From: Certhia americana
Lineage: Eukaryota; Chordata; Aves; Passeriformes; Certhiidae
DNA length: 64,000 bases
Direction: 5' to 3'
Assembly (NCBI GenBank): GCA_018697195.1
Contig: CM031858.1
Location: forward strand, 134,424,396 to 134,488,395
The number at the start of each line of letters is the position of its first letter. Positions within the stretch are counted from its first letter, which is position 1. The position numbers and the translations under genes were made by a program. Under the pieces are notes generated by a model that worked only from the letters and a program-made list of their open reading frames with translations, was not told the DNA's origin and made no database searches. This document shows positions 37,201 to 50,900 of this stretch, in pieces.

Positions 37201-38483
37201 AAGTGACTATGCAGGTATAGATACACATATATTTACATGTGTATTTTAAAATTTCCCTCAAATGTCTCAACAAAATTATTATTTATATGCTTAGAAGTCT
37301 AATGTTCAACTTCTAAGATTTGAGGCTGTTTTGTGATTTTTTTGGATGGGTTTGTTTTTTTTTTTAAATTAACACAATTCTAAATACATAATCCTTATAA
37401 ATATCTATTTGTCAGTATTGTGAACATAAGTTGTTTTGATGCACACAAAAATATTTAAGGTGCATTTAGTATTCTGGACATGTGAATTCATGTGAGTTTG
37501 CTTTCTCTCACTAATAGCAAAGATGTTACTCTTATACATCCAGGTGCTGATTTTGTTTAATGATTTAATGAGCTTAAAAAGTATGCTAGCTAAATCAAAG
37601 CTACACCAATGAATATATTTCCTTTTTGAAAGATTCTGCTATAGGAGAAACCAGGGGTATTAGGATGAAGACAGCATTCAAATTCACTGATTGAGTTTGC
37701 CATGGAAAAATCTTAAACAGATTCCTTATTTCCAAAGTGCCTCACCTGTACCTATGCCCATATCACCAATGTTCAACATCCTGCCCTCTGCACAATCTTA
37801 TTCTTTCTTTACCTCTGACACAATAATTTTCTCTCAGTGAATTGTCATCCAGTTCTAATTATATTTAAGCATATGCTATGTACCAGAAGTGGTTTTTTCC
37901 CACATCTATCATATATTGAGGTTGTCTATTGACTTTCAACTTTCCCTATAACATCTGTTTTAATTTTTCGGTACTTCAAGACTCTATTGGCATTCATGGC
38001 CTTCAAAGGTACACATCAGAATGCTAAGAAACCACAGTAGGCTGTTTCCCAGAAGACTACTTTCATTTCTGCATGCATATGCGTTTGGTGACAATTATTC
38101 AGGTTTCTTATTTAGAATTTTCACTTGCTGATATACGCATAAGTATTGTGTATAATGTTGTTTGCAGGAATTTACCTGAGAGGAGACAGTAATGAGACTC
38201 CCAAAGCTTTAGGAACTGCCCAGAGCATTTATTTACTATAATAAAACTTAAATGCTTATTTACAGCCATCAGCTCACCTACTGAAAGGCAGTGTGAATTC
38301 TCCCAGCCCCCGGGCAATCTGCTTTTCCCAGGCCTCCAGTGAGCTGAACATTATTCTCTAGCAGTGTATTGACTGTGCCAAAGGCAGGCTGCTCCCTGCT
38401 CTCTGCATGGTGTCCCACCCATCCTGCAGCTGGCTGATTTTCAGGCTCTTCCATACCACACATGGAGAGCCATGACATTGGCT
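34233..38483. other. A+T-rich non-coding DNA
   Basis: No gene or recognised transposon. A more G+C-rich unique patch at about 38,280-38,480, abutting the next CR1, has no identifiable origin. Possible regulatory-type blocks at about 36,480-36,720 and 36,820-37,090 are too A+T-rich to call. Confidence 0.55.
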
Positions 38484-38890
38484 TAGAATCATGGAATTAT
38501 TAGGTGGGAAAATACCTCTCGGATCTTTGAGTCCAACCAACCACCACTGAATCATGTCCAAAAGGGCCACGTATCTCCAGGGATGGTGACCCCACTACCC
38601 CTCTGAGTAGACTGTTCCACTGCTTGACAACTTTCTGTGAAGAAATTGTTCCCGTTGTCCAACCTGAACCTGCTCTGGCACAGCTTGAGGCCATTTCCTC
38701 TTGTCCTGCTGCTGGTAGCCTGTAAGAAGAGCCTGACCCCTACCTGGCTACAACCTCCTTTCAGGGAGCTGTAGAGAGCAATAAGGTCACTCTGGAGACT
38801 CCTTTTCTCCTGGCTAAACACCCCCAGCTCCCTCAGACACTCCTCATATGACTTACTCTCCAGAGCCTTCACAAGCTTTGCTGAAGGTGA
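38484..38890 (-). mobile_element. CR1 LINE 3' fragment (antisense)
   Basis: The fragment starts TAGAATCATGGAATTATTAGG and continues with ATCTCCAGGGATGGTGACCC, GAGGCCATTTCCTCTTGTCC, TGGCTAAACACCCCCAGCTC and CAGACACTCCTCATATGAC, the reversed CR1 3' region. Comparatively few differences from the usual phrases suggest a moderately young copy. Confidence 0.94.
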
Positions 38891-40260
38891 TGATGGCTTT
38901 GCAGACATCTGCCTTGTGCTAGAGTTGAGTGACAAGCCAAGGAAACCTTTCAGACAGAACCATAATTCTCTTTAATGCTCTGTATTAGAAACAAAGGTAT
39001 ACAGGAAGGCTTTGCACTTTTGAACTGTGACATATTGGTACTCAGCAAACAGCAATACTTTATTGTGACATCTCCAGATGCTGTCTCAGGGATTCTGTAG
39101 CCTCTTGCTGTCAGTGGATTCATGTACAAGCTAAATCCATTCAGGTATTCATCTCCTTACCAGGGCTATCTTGGTCTGCTACAAAAGTTGCAAATCTCAT
39201 CAGATACTCCCTAGGGATAACTAAGCATTGTAAATTCTGTCTAATTTCTTTTTTTTTCCTCATTTTCAGGTATGTTTTGTGGCCACTGCTCCATTTCCAT
39301 ATCAATAAATACTTTCTTGAACCTGGCTATTCTTCCCTCCAAGTGTTTTCTGGGGATCATTGAAAAGATTTATTTCTCCTTTGCAACCTATCAGTTTTCT
39401 CAGTTGTGACTCCAGGCTGATATCTACTTCCATACCTGTATAGCTTTTCTCATCTCATGTTACTGTGATTTTCTTTAATTTATTAGTTAAAGGGAACCTC
39501 CTCAGAACGATTGTTCAGGTTCTTAACTTTTTCTTTTTCTCAAAGAAAACGTCCTCCATTTGCCCAAGTTTGTGATATTCAGTGCTCACTTTTCCCAATA
39601 TCAGTCCAGACTGCAAATGGACCATTATGTAGAATTCACTTATTCCTCTTAGTGATTAGGTGACTTTGAATTTCTGCTGCCTGTACTTCATTATTTCCTC
39701 TTACTCTCTTAGACCTAAGTGCTTCTTCTGGCAACAGTAGTTTTCTCACACATGCAGATCATCTCTATGGCTCTCTATATTTAAATTCTTATCTCATTCT
39801 AGTATGTTATTACATGCAGTTTTACTTTTGCCTATACAACATAATTTTCACTTTTTAGTGGTGACTTCTGTTATATGTCAAGGCTTTTCTTCTGAGGATT
39901 TTTAGGTCTCCCCCACTCTCTTTTCAATGTATTTCTACTCTCAGATACTTACTTCCCCTTACTCTTTTCTTTCTGGTTGTTCTCTCCTCCTAGTCGATCA
40001 ATAATTATTTTCAAAATATTATTTTAATTGTTCATCCTTTTCTAATCTTCAGTGATTTCTCCCCATCATTATCTTTCCTACTAGGCAAAGCCAAAACTTT
40101 AGGCCCTCCACTCAATACTACTGGAAAAAATATTTTGTCTCTATTGAGACAATCTTTCAATGATGTTCCAGTTAATAAACACTTACAGTTTGCTTTTTAG
40201 CCCTTAGTTTAATTTATCTATTGCCACCTTCTTTCTTCCTCACTACTCATATTCTCTACT
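38891..40260. other. Pyrimidine-rich unique non-coding DNA
   Basis: From about 39,240 to 40,260 the plus strand is noticeably pyrimidine-rich (many TCTTTC, TTTTCTC, CTTCCTC words) without being a simple repeat. No gene or transposon recognised. Confidence 0.55.
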
Positions 40261-40470
40261 TAGAATTATAGAACTGTTTGAGTTGGAAGGGACCTTAAGG
40301 ATCATTTAGTTCCAATCCCCCTGCCATGGACAGGGACACCTTCCACTAGACCAGATTGGTCAGAGCCCCATCCAACCTGGCTTTGAACACTTTCAGAGAT
40401 GGAGCGTCCACACCTTCTCTTGGCAGTCTGTGCCAGGGCCTCACCACCCTTTCAGTAAAGATTTTTTTCC
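40261..40470 (-). mobile_element. Short CR1 LINE 3' fragment (antisense)
   Basis: TAGAATTATAGAACTGTTTG, then GAGTTGGAAGGGACCTTAAG, CCATGGACAGGGACACC, CCATCCAACCTGGCTTTG and CTCACCACCCTTTCAGTAAAG. This is the reversed GGAAGGGACCTT-type CR1 3' end, only about 210 bp long. Confidence 0.93.
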
Positions 40471-42196
40471 ATAAAATGAGGAAAGATGAGGACATGATCA
40501 TAGAGACATCACAGTGTGGAGGGGATCTCACTTGCCTTGAATATCCAAATAGTTATCTGATAAGGATTCTGCCTTAGATTTCTGTTATGCTGTATTTGAA
40601 TTATCAGGACAACATATTTTAGAAACATGAATGTTCCATTTAATGTTTAATGTCTCTTAAACAGAAAAATAATAGCTAAAAAGTACATGCTAAATAGCAG
40701 ATTGAAGGAGTACAAATTCTGCTCATGCTCTAGTTTGTCAACATGAAATTTGAAATTTGAATATATTTGAAATCTTTAGAAAATATCCAGCTGCTGAAAA
40801 TATATACTTTTTGAATTATTACTGTACTGAAAAACACCTACATTTTCATATAACAAGCACTATACTGACAATCTTCCAGTATAGGATTCGGGTATTTAAT
40901 TTGCATAAGTAATTACAAAATACTGTAAATATATTATGAAAAGATAGAAATGTTGACTTTAACAGATGAACCTTCATAGAATGTTTCAGCTGAAAGCAAG
41001 TTTGAACTTTCTTTCAGTAAAGGCTTGCACCTGGCTTTGCAGTTATGTGAGAGAGTTAACTCATTATGAGCTCTATTCAGAACTGCTCATTAGTGACACT
41101 AAGTGTGTAAGGGGCAGGGGGGAAGCAGTGCTGCAATGGGCTTCAAATAATATTCAGTCCCTGGAGTACTTCAAATGTCACTGAGCCTCATCTGAGCACT
41201 CCTGAAGAGTGAGCAAGCCGTGTAAAAGCCAGATCCAGCATTCAGGCAGTGCCACAGGGATACAGGCAATATTGCTCCTGAAATACAATCTACTGATATC
41301 TTTGATTTTATGGCTACTTATGGTGGTGAAATCATTAAACAGAGTACATTGAGAACTGATGGGGTATATGTACACATACCCAAAACATATATAGTCCTTA
41401 TATAGAGATAGATTATATGTGCATGGTTCATATTTAAGATTGTGATGGAAAGGCACAAATTATTCTTGTTCTCCAGTTATGTAGTATAAAATTTTACATA
41501 AAGACAAAACTATCTCATTATTTAAATTCTATAGCTGATATTAAACATTAGATTTTACTGATTAGTTTTCTGTCCCATTTATTGATCAGTTTACCTTTTA
41601 GTGATTCTTCAAAGACTTCTAGGACACTTGTATTAGAATCTCTTCAGCTTGTATTAGAATCAGCTTCCCAACAATGAGGAAGTATTTTTAACCCTTCTTT
41701 CTTCAATAGGAGTACTTTTCTGAAGAATGCTTATGGTGTTCAGGCATTAGGCATTTGACTTACTGTCTATAGAAAATGCCCAAGAATCATGAACTAAAGG
41801 TCATTGTTGTATAAGTTAGGCTCCATTTATGCAAATAATACATTTAAAAGTGCAGTCTTTTTAGAAAAACTTGTGTTACATCTAAGCATACGTATTTAGC
41901 TAATAGTCTGTAGAGCTGACACTTACAGGTAAGGTATTTATGTGTTTGTGGGTTGGTAAATAAATCACTTAAAATGAGGCTTTCTAAATAACTCCTCTCT
42001 GTTTGTTTCCTTAGAAAGCACAAACATTAGAAATGGGAAAACACTGCATTTAGCTACCAAGCAAAGCTTAGGAGTCTTTTTTCACTAGTTCATTTCTTTT
42101 AAAAAGTTAAATATACTTTAAATGCACCAAATTTATTTTATCATTCAGAGTTTCAAAATTGTATGCATATTCACTAATATTACAGGATGTTTCTGT
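40471..42196. other. A+T-rich non-coding DNA
   Basis: No gene or recognised transposon. Confidence 0.6.
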
Positions 42197-42684
42197 TCAT
42201 AGAATCACAGAGTCATTTGGGTTGGAAAAGACCTCCAAGATCATTGACTTCAACCTTTCAACACCATACTGTTAACTAGACAATGGCCATGCTCTGTTTC
42301 TTGAACAGCTCCAGGGATGGTGACTCCATTATCCAGTCCACTCCAATGTTCAACCTTTTCTGTGGAGAAATTCCTCCTGAAGTCCAGACAGAATCTTGCC
42401 CTGTGCCCCTTGAGGCCATGTCCTCTCACACGGTTGCTAGCTCCCTGCGAGAAGAGCCCTACCCCCAGGCACAGCCTCCTGTCCGGGCTATGCAGGCAGC
42501 GATAAGGTGACGGCCGAGCCTCCTTTGCTCCAGGCTGAACACCCCCAGCTCCATCAGCTGCTCCGCACAGCACCGGGGCTGCTCCGGACCCTTCACCAGC
42601 TCCATTGCCCTGCTCGGGCCTCGCTCCAGCTCCTCAATGTCCTCCCTGAGCTGAGGGGCACAGAACTGCACACAGCACTCAAGT
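42197..42684 (-). mobile_element. CR1 LINE 3' fragment (antisense)
   Basis: TCATAGAATCACAGAGTCATTTGG, then TTGGAAAAGACCTCCAAGATC, CTCCAGGGATGGTGACTCC, TTGAGGCCATGTCCTCTC, CTCCAGGCTGAACACCCC and CTCCTCAATGTCCTCCCTGA. It keeps several CpGs (GGTGACGGCCGAGC, GCACCGGGGC), which suggests one of the younger copies here. 5'-truncated. Confidence 0.95.
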
Positions 42685-45600
42685 ACCACTATTTATGGTA
42701 CAATCTTGGATATAGGAACCAAATATGAAATGTTAGAAAAATTGAGGAAATAAGCTAGATGGCATTTGTGTACAGTTATCTTCAGTTGAGAATAGCTTAA
42801 AGAAATTATAAAATGTTTAGATTTAATGTAGGTTAAAGCAGATGATTGTTTTAAACTTAAGTTTCTAATGGGTGTAGTTACCAAGAGACTGTGCATAAAA
42901 TGCATTGTTTGCTGCTTGATAATTTTGTTAAATAAGTCAATAGAGAGACCAAAGATTGAGCAAACAAGTAGACCCAGTTATCCCTTCTTATCAGATTCTA
43001 TCCTTTTATCTGTCACAGTTTCAAGACATGATAATATCAATAGAATTTTCAGAAATAAACATACTGGAATTTCCAATCCAGATAAAAATAAAAGATTCCA
43101 GAGTGATATCCGTGCAAAGAGACTGAAAGATGTCAGGAAAGAAGCTTTTGTATGCATTTTTCTTTGTACTGATAGCCTTCAAGCTGTAATTTTTATGTTC
43201 AAGGGTGGAAGCAATAGTCAGTTATCCTATCCTAGTGGATCTACCCACTGTTTGAGGAGATTAAATTAGGGGAATGATAATGCTTGCTACTTTGCATTCA
43301 GGTTCCAAAATCTGTGCTTTAGATGTTTTTGAAAAACAAGTAATGGATAATTCTACTCCAGATGGCAAACTTAAGAGTTTATTCAGAATGCAACCAGCTT
43401 GCAACTCAGTGGATCTTTTCTCTTCTTTCTTATTGGGCAATGATGATGTTTGCCCTCAAGATGCTTTCCAAATTTCTGTGCCCTCATTTTGTTTAAAACA
43501 AGGCTGAAATACTAAGCAAGGAATTCTTTCTCATCCAAGTCTGAGGAATTTACATGAACACATGGAAGATACATTTATGGTTTCGGAACCTTGACTGAGC
43601 TCTTTATCTCCAGTTCAACACATAAAAAGCCCTCCCAAATCTTAAAACAAAACCAGATACTCCTATTGGATATTTAGACATTATGTGTACTGGTTTTAGA
43701 CAGAAATGAATAAATCTTAAAGCCATTTATAGTTTCTTTATTTACAATCAGTTTTTCAAACCGTTCTGCCATGTGGGTGGTGGTTCATCTTGCTTATTTT
43801 TCTACTTCAGGCATGCAGTTTACCAGGTCATAGAATGTAGACTAGACTCTTGTGCTTTGTTGTGTTGGCCTAATTCTCTTTTCAAAACAAGAAATGGCTA
43901 TGTAGTGTTGATGGGAGATAAGGTTAAATTACTTCTTTACATTATGTACAGTACAAGCAGCTTAGTTTCCCAAAATTTTCTGGAACATCAAGTTAAAGAA
44001 ATGTTGTTTTCCTTGGATTTTTAAAATCATACTACTTAGACATATCACTAGGGCTTGGGAACACACCCTAAAGAACATGGTTTTGCATCCCATCTGTAAA
44101 TGAAAGAATCAAACGTAATCTTTTAGATTCTGCTTTACTGCATATTTGTGAATGTTATGAATGGCCTTATTTGCTTTTTTTTTTTTTTCCAAATTCTTTA
44201 TTTCAGAAATACATTTAAAATAGTTTATGTGCAAGATTGGGAAAAAATCTACTCTGAGGTCATCTTCTTTTTCTTCTATTAGGGTTGAGTAAAGATCATA
44301 TTTGACATTTTAGAAAAAAAACCTGTAAATATATTCCTGACAATTATTGCAATTGAAAAATCCAAACCCGAATTGGTTTGACTTTCATGTATGTTATTAT
44401 ATCCTATATATGAAATTCAAATTAAATTAAATTCTTGTTCTAAAAGGCCAGGGGCAGGGATAGGAGGTTAATATACATTTTTAAACAGCTCATACCTTTT
44501 ATGCACTAAATCATAAATATCAGTTGCAAACATAAGAACAGATCAATTCCATTACTTGTGTTCTGATACATTTGACTCATGAACAAATTTAACAAAAAAT
44601 ACTGAATGTTAGAAAAGTCATACATGTTATACTTAGCAAGTCAGAGCATCTTTAACATTGATTTTAAAATGAAATCTTAAGTGGCTGTTTACCAGGTTGT
44701 GAAACAGAGGGAATCAAGTCCCTCTAGACTTGCTTGGAAAATCTTGAATCTTCAGTACTGTCAAGTAGGCTTGAGGAGAAACAGTGCCTGGAAGTAGCTC
44801 ATATTTAAACACTACCATCAGATGAGAATGAGCTGAGTCAAGAAGAGAAAAGAAGAAAAAGCATGAGCAGGTAAGCAAGCAGTAACACAGTCAACTGTTG
44901 CTCAGTTGAGCATACTCTACCACTCTTGTATTCTCAGGTATTGACACCAGTTAGGAAAGATTTGTGAGTGTTGGATGATTTTAACAACCTGAGCTTATAA
45001 GAAAGAGATTAGTAAATGAAAGGCAGGAAAGAAAAAATATGCCCTGATAACCATCATCCTTATCAACGCTAACCAACTCCCAGAAACACAGGACAACCAT
45101 TTTTTGCCAGTCTATCCAAAACTTTTTCTCAGAAATGGAGTAAAAAGTAGAATTTGAAAGAAATCAATTTTATCTGCATATTATCATTGTTTGAAACATT
45201 TTTTGTAAGTCAATAATTGCATTATGTAAAGAATGAATATTAGGAAACATCTACATCTACTGGCAGTGGCTATGGTTAGGTGAATTTTGCAGCTTAGTCT
45301 ATTTCATTTCATTTTTACACATTTACTTTAAAATTTTGTTTCATTGAGTCATGTATAGAATCAAAGGCCTTTCTAGGAAGCTTTGTAATTTTAAGATTAT
45401 TTCATATTAATTTAATTTTATTATCAATCAAAGGCTGTAGTCTGTGGCAAGCTTTTGAGCGCCAGAGAAAATAATCCTTTATTGCTGTTGTTGTTTCATC
45501 AACAAGAAGGTTACATGGTGCATTTCTTCTGTAGGTCAAGCCTACTGTGCATGCTGGGGAGTCTTTCTTCTCCCCTCTAAGTGCACTGGCTAAAAACATT

Positions 45601-47828
45601 CACATCCCCTGTAACTTGCCAGCTCTTCGCAGCTCCTTATTTCATTCTAAAGTTTGAAGATATATCCCTACCCTTTCTTTTCTCCCAGAATAGGATACCC
45701 TCTTGTCTTACCTTACTGCCAGTGTCTTGAATACCATTCATTCAGGGATTTTCATATCTTAAAAAGCTAAAAACAAGTGCACAGGTGAAAGTCTATAGGC
45801 TGATGCAGAGGCACTTTTATGTTCTAGATGTGATAATCAGAGTTCCACCCACTTTGATTTTCTCTGTTCAACCCATTGATTCACAGAAATTGATTAAATA
45901 TAAAATTCCATGTGTGGCACATGTAGAAGTAGACAGAAATGTCATTGAGCTGCATGTTGCATCTCCCTTCAATTTGGCAGCTATGCTGCTGCTACTTCTT
46001 TGTACCACCTCTCTGCTAAGCTATGGGTAGCAAGGCAAAGCTGTTTCCCCTAGATTAATTCAAATACACAATTAAAGTACAAGGCCTTCTTAAAATGAAA
46101 TCACTGCTTATTGAAACTGTGAGAACCAATATTTTTCAGTGGTTAATACCCCCAGTAGTGTGAACCAAGTTAGCAGAGTAGTCATGTTTTTTGCTTCTTT
46201 CAAGATATGTTTATGTTGGCCTGGATAGAGACAATTCTTTGTCTGTTTCTCCATCATTTTGTTTCTACAATACCTTGGCAAAGCTGACTAATGGGGGAGC
46301 AATTTCTGTAAATATACTACATAGTCCTATTCAATATTAAAATAACCATTGATACATATGGAATACCAATATCAGACTATATGTTTTAAAGAGAAATGTG
46401 AATATCTAGAAATTTTAATGTCGTTGTTACGCATAATAATATGCATTTTTCTTATAAATTGCTATGCTATACTTAGTATAAGACAAATAGCAACATTGCA
46501 TAGTCCATTAACTGAAAAAGAAGTATTCAACAGTAAAATCCAGTTAGAAATAATTAATACATTAATTTTTTTCCATGGGCTTTCTGCTGATTTAAGTTAA
46601 AGGCTTCCTTGAAATACATGGACTATGTAGGTGTTACATATCTTGGCAGTATATAGAGGATGAGAGCCACTGGATTTAATATATGCATTGAACTACAGAA
46701 AGGTATAATAACTTTTGATTTGCATGCTGTATCTTTCTTATGTGCAGTTTTCTGTGCACATAGTGATGTTTTTCTATGTCTAAGACACCTTCACTGAAAC
46801 CAACTAGCTGGAAGACCAGCTGGAGATCTTTCCAAAATGTATTTCATAATCTTGAAGGAAGAGTATTCTTATTTTTCTAGCCAGCAGTAAATTTTCTACC
46901 TCAGTAGCATGGCTTATGGTACAGTATTAAAGATCCAAGCTTTCACAGCAGGTTGTATTGGCTGTGTAAGCTTACACTGATTAAGCTTCTAGGAAGAAAC
47001 AGTCAAATATAAATACACAAAACAACAACACAAATTCTCAATTGAACTTAGCTAAATCAATGAAATGTGAATTGTGAATTTATCTCACTTTAATGTACAT
47101 TATACAACTAAACTCAATTTAAGAAATGGTCAAATCCATGGCCTATAGATTAATCCATATTGATATTTTCTGTGCAGCATTATTCCGACTTCCCAGCACA
47201 AGATATCCAATACTGCTGCTCTGTCTGTTGACAGTCACATTGGATTCTTTTAATAAAATCCAGTATTGCATTGCTGATAGACTGAACAAGAAGTGAATTT
47301 CCACATGGGAAATTTTGGAAGAAAAGTAGATGCATGTCTTATTATTACTACATCAAAAGACAAAAATACATACTCTCTTTTTGACACATCAAGTCTATTG
47401 TACATACTACAGAAATGAACACAAAAATCACTACTAATTACTACAGGATCACACTTGAAGGATGTAGCTTGGAGCCTGGACTCTTCCTTACCTCCTTGAT
47501 TGTAAATTCCCCTTTAGTGGCTCTTTGGAGCATACACTCTTTGCAGGTATCACTGCTTCTTTTGTAAACAAGGTGAGGTGAAAACATCTTGCTGATATTC
47601 ATTGCCTATAAAATAATTATTATATGAAGATTATGAAGATTGTAATAACACTGCTAGCTCCATCCACACCCCCCCTGCCAAGCACACCACAGAATTCTGT
47701 CACTGCACACCTGTGTGCAACTCAGAGCTGGAGCTGGAGCTGTACTGCAAAATCCAGCTCTTTGGCTTATTTTCTCTCATGCCTTTGTTTTGAAAAGTGG
47801 TTGAGATTTGCTAAAGGTGCTAAGTGTT

Positions 47829-47832
<4 letters not shown>
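42685..47832. other. A+T-rich non-coding DNA, no transposon seen
   Basis: Nothing identifiable. The longest frame is 133 codons (42,868-43,269) and has no recognisable domain. Short AAATT/ATATAT runs occur near 44,395-44,430. Confidence 0.55.

Positions 47833-47870
<38 letters not shown>
47833..47870 (+). repeat. (A)38 homopolymer
   Basis: An essentially uninterrupted run of about 38 A. It could be the poly(A) tail of a retroposed transcript. However, I found no target duplication, and the upstream 200 bp match no gene I recognise, so it is recorded as a homopolymer. Confidence 0.9.
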
Positions 47871-47874
<4 letters not shown>

Positions 47875-47981
47875 AGTCTACATTTCAAAATGACAATATT
47901 TCTTATGTCTCCTCCATTTAGCAGACAGGTTTCCAATGGAACTTGAATATTTTCCTGGCAGTCCACATGGCATTTTACTTT

Positions 47982-47993
47982 GCCATCTGCTGG
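47982..47993 (-). promoter_or_regulatory. CTCF-like core motif
   Basis: GCCATCTGCTGG on the plus strand reads CCAGCAGATGGC on the minus strand, matching the central CTCF core (CCASYAGRKGGC). It lies in the repeat-free part, in a small more balanced patch (about 47,930-48,310). CTCF binds such sites to anchor chromatin loops. Occupancy here is inferred only. Confidence 0.45.
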
Positions 47994-50900
47994 TGGTCCC
48001 CAGCTTCCAGGTTCCTCTGTTTTAGCTCACTCTTTCTGTGGAAATTTTCCAAAATTGTGAGCTCAAGTCCACAAATAGTCCATGTGGACTTTGCTCAGTG
48101 GCTTGACCTTGATGTCTGGTAAGACCTCACTCACCACATAGTGAGCATGAGGACCTTAGTCCTCCCGTTTTCGCTGGATCAGAGCTGGATCCTCTTGCTT
48201 TCAAGGCACTGCTCCCTCAGTGCTATCTTAGCTAACTGGAAGGTCTGGCTCAGGCTGTGACTTTGAGTTTCCAGTTTCTCTGCTGTACACCCAAGGACAG
48301 GCAGAGGTTAGCTGATTTACCTTCTCATTTTCATTTAGGAGAATACAGATAAAAGGCAAGCTATAAGAAGCCAGAAGGTTCAGAACTTGTGCTCCTGTAC
48401 AGTTTCACGTACAATTTTTCATATTCTCTTGAATAGAAATAAAAATCTGCTTTGGTTTTGAACAGAAATTCCCAGTTTGGGCTGAAACTGAGAGAAAGTG
48501 AAAAAAAAAGTCTTCAGAGAAATTAACATATCAAATATCACATCTATTTGGAGTCAAATGACCTGGACATGAGAGCAATGTTTTACTTTGCTACTTCCCC
48601 TTGAATGCTCCCATGCAGTCTCCTCAGTGTCATGAATGTGCCGAAATATGCTATAATCACTGTTTTCCTCTGTCTAATGAATGCACATGAGCTTTTCCCA
48701 TAGCATAAGAACACAGTCACTCTGTCTTGTAACCTTGGAAAATTAAAGCTCATTTTCCCTGAAAAAAGTAAAAGTGACCACAGTTTGCTATATGCACAAA
48801 CCAAATTACCAAAGGAAGACAAATATTTTTGTTTCTTTTCAGATCTTTTGCATATTTATTTTAAAGAGTGCTTGCAATTTCAGAGTGGAAATTGGCTTCT
48901 ACTTTCTAACACTGCATTCCAATAGGTTGTATTTTCACCTTTTTTGCAGTTTGGGGGCTGAATAAAAAGGCAAAATATAGAAAAGCAAAAAATCAGACTA
49001 CAAATTAATCTCCAGAAAATAAAAATATTTTATTATTGTAATTTGAGATAGATGGTATTTATAGAGAAAACAACTCATTCTCATTAAAATGAGATTTATT
49101 TTTACTTTTTCACACTGAAATAGAACCTTAACCCTTGAGTAACAACCCACAGAGATACTTTTATATCGTTAATGTTCAATGTGAGACCCTGATCCCACTG
49201 AAGTAAATGGCAGAGATTCCATTAACTTCAGAAGAGTCAGATTAATTCCTGATCTCCTTGGCTGTTAGAGTCTGTCCTGGCATCTACCTAGCAGCATAAG
49301 AAAGTAAAGTACCATCACAGAAAAGGATTATGTACCTTTGATGAGCATCATGTCACTTGGTAATACAGAGAATTTAAATCATATAGTACAGATTATTAAT
49401 CCCTATTATATACCAGATTCTTGTCTTTGTGCTCACCTTTATTGACCTTCACATGTATGGCATATTTCTAGAATATAATTTCCAGCAAGTTCTAAGGTTT
49501 AGTTCATGCCTGCTTAAATTTACCTTGTTAGCAGTTGTGGTATTATTTAATGTTAGGGTTAGCATTACAGGAGGGAGGTTCATTAGGGATGCATGTGTTT
49601 GGAAAAGGAATTCTGTGGAAGTGAATACTCCTCTTCAGGAACTGTTTACTGTTCTCTTTTATGTACCCTTTTATGAAGGGTACTTCTTATTGCAGTGGAA
49701 ATGATGGATTAGTTTTGTTTGCGGAAACTTGTGAACTTCCATTGTTCAGAAGTCTACAGTGCAGGACACACTTGCAGACAAGTGCAGGCAGTTGGCTGGG
49801 AGACAAAGGAAAGTTTTGCTGAAGGACTCACTTGGAAATGATGATTCCAGGAAGTGAAAGTTTGGCTTAGTTCAAGTTCTGATGAGCTTAAGATTTACAT
49901 TCATTAAAATTCCTTTGCAAGTTGTGCATAGGCAAGTGAGTTTAATCACTGATACCTTGCAAGTGAACTTTCAGTAAATCTCAAATTGCTGTTAGGGTGC
50001 CTTCTTTAGTGGCAAAAATGTATTATAAAGTAGGGTGGAAAGAAAAAGCTTGTTGGTGTGGTATGGGCTTAAACATGATCCAATATAACTCAGCATTTAA
50101 CTCATCATTCTTAATTTTGTTTTATCCTGTAAGACAGTAAGAAACAGTCAGGCAACATTTCTAGATATTAAACTCTTTAAGGGAAGGAATATGTCTCTTC
50201 TTGTGCACTTTGAAGTGCCTCCAACGCCTTGGTTCTTCATACACTGTAGTAATAATAATCATTTATTGCTATACAGTGTGGTCTGCTTTCCCATTTACAT
50301 CCAGTATGATTGGTTGTGCTGCGTCGCTGTCCTGTTCATCACTTCTCACCTTGCACTTACATGCAACTTCTATTATGGTTATTTTTAGAATACATAAGAC
50401 ACTCAAATAACATGATTACAAGTGTGGAACAACAGCTTAGGAAATAGATAGGAGGATAGTTTACAGAAAGAAGCAACATACTGTACCTAAGCTGTGCAAG
50501 ATCAAACTTGACACTGTAAAATCAAAGAGAGAGGTTTTAATAGGAAAATAATGGATGAAGGACAATGACTCCTCTTTTTTTAAAGTTCAGTTACCAATAT
50601 TAAATGAGATTGTGAATGTATTAAAAAAAATCTATATGTGTGTATCCACATGTGTGTCTATCTATACAGGCAATATATATGTGTAAATGTGTGTATGTAC
50701 ACCTGGGATGTGTGTTTACACATGTGTGTGTAAATACAAAATACTCAGAAAATAGTGTGCTTCAGGAAACAAAACAACAGGTTTAAGGTCCTATAATACT
50801 GTTTTACATTTCTGGAGAGAAGTAAAATGACCATAAGTTTCCCTTTCACGGAGTCTGAGCAATCTTCATAGAAAGCCTCATTTTCTGTCAGCTTCAAGAA

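Noticed and set aside
47640..47870. Processed pseudogene with poly(A) tail
   Set aside because: No recognisable gene body and no target-site duplication flanking the A-run.
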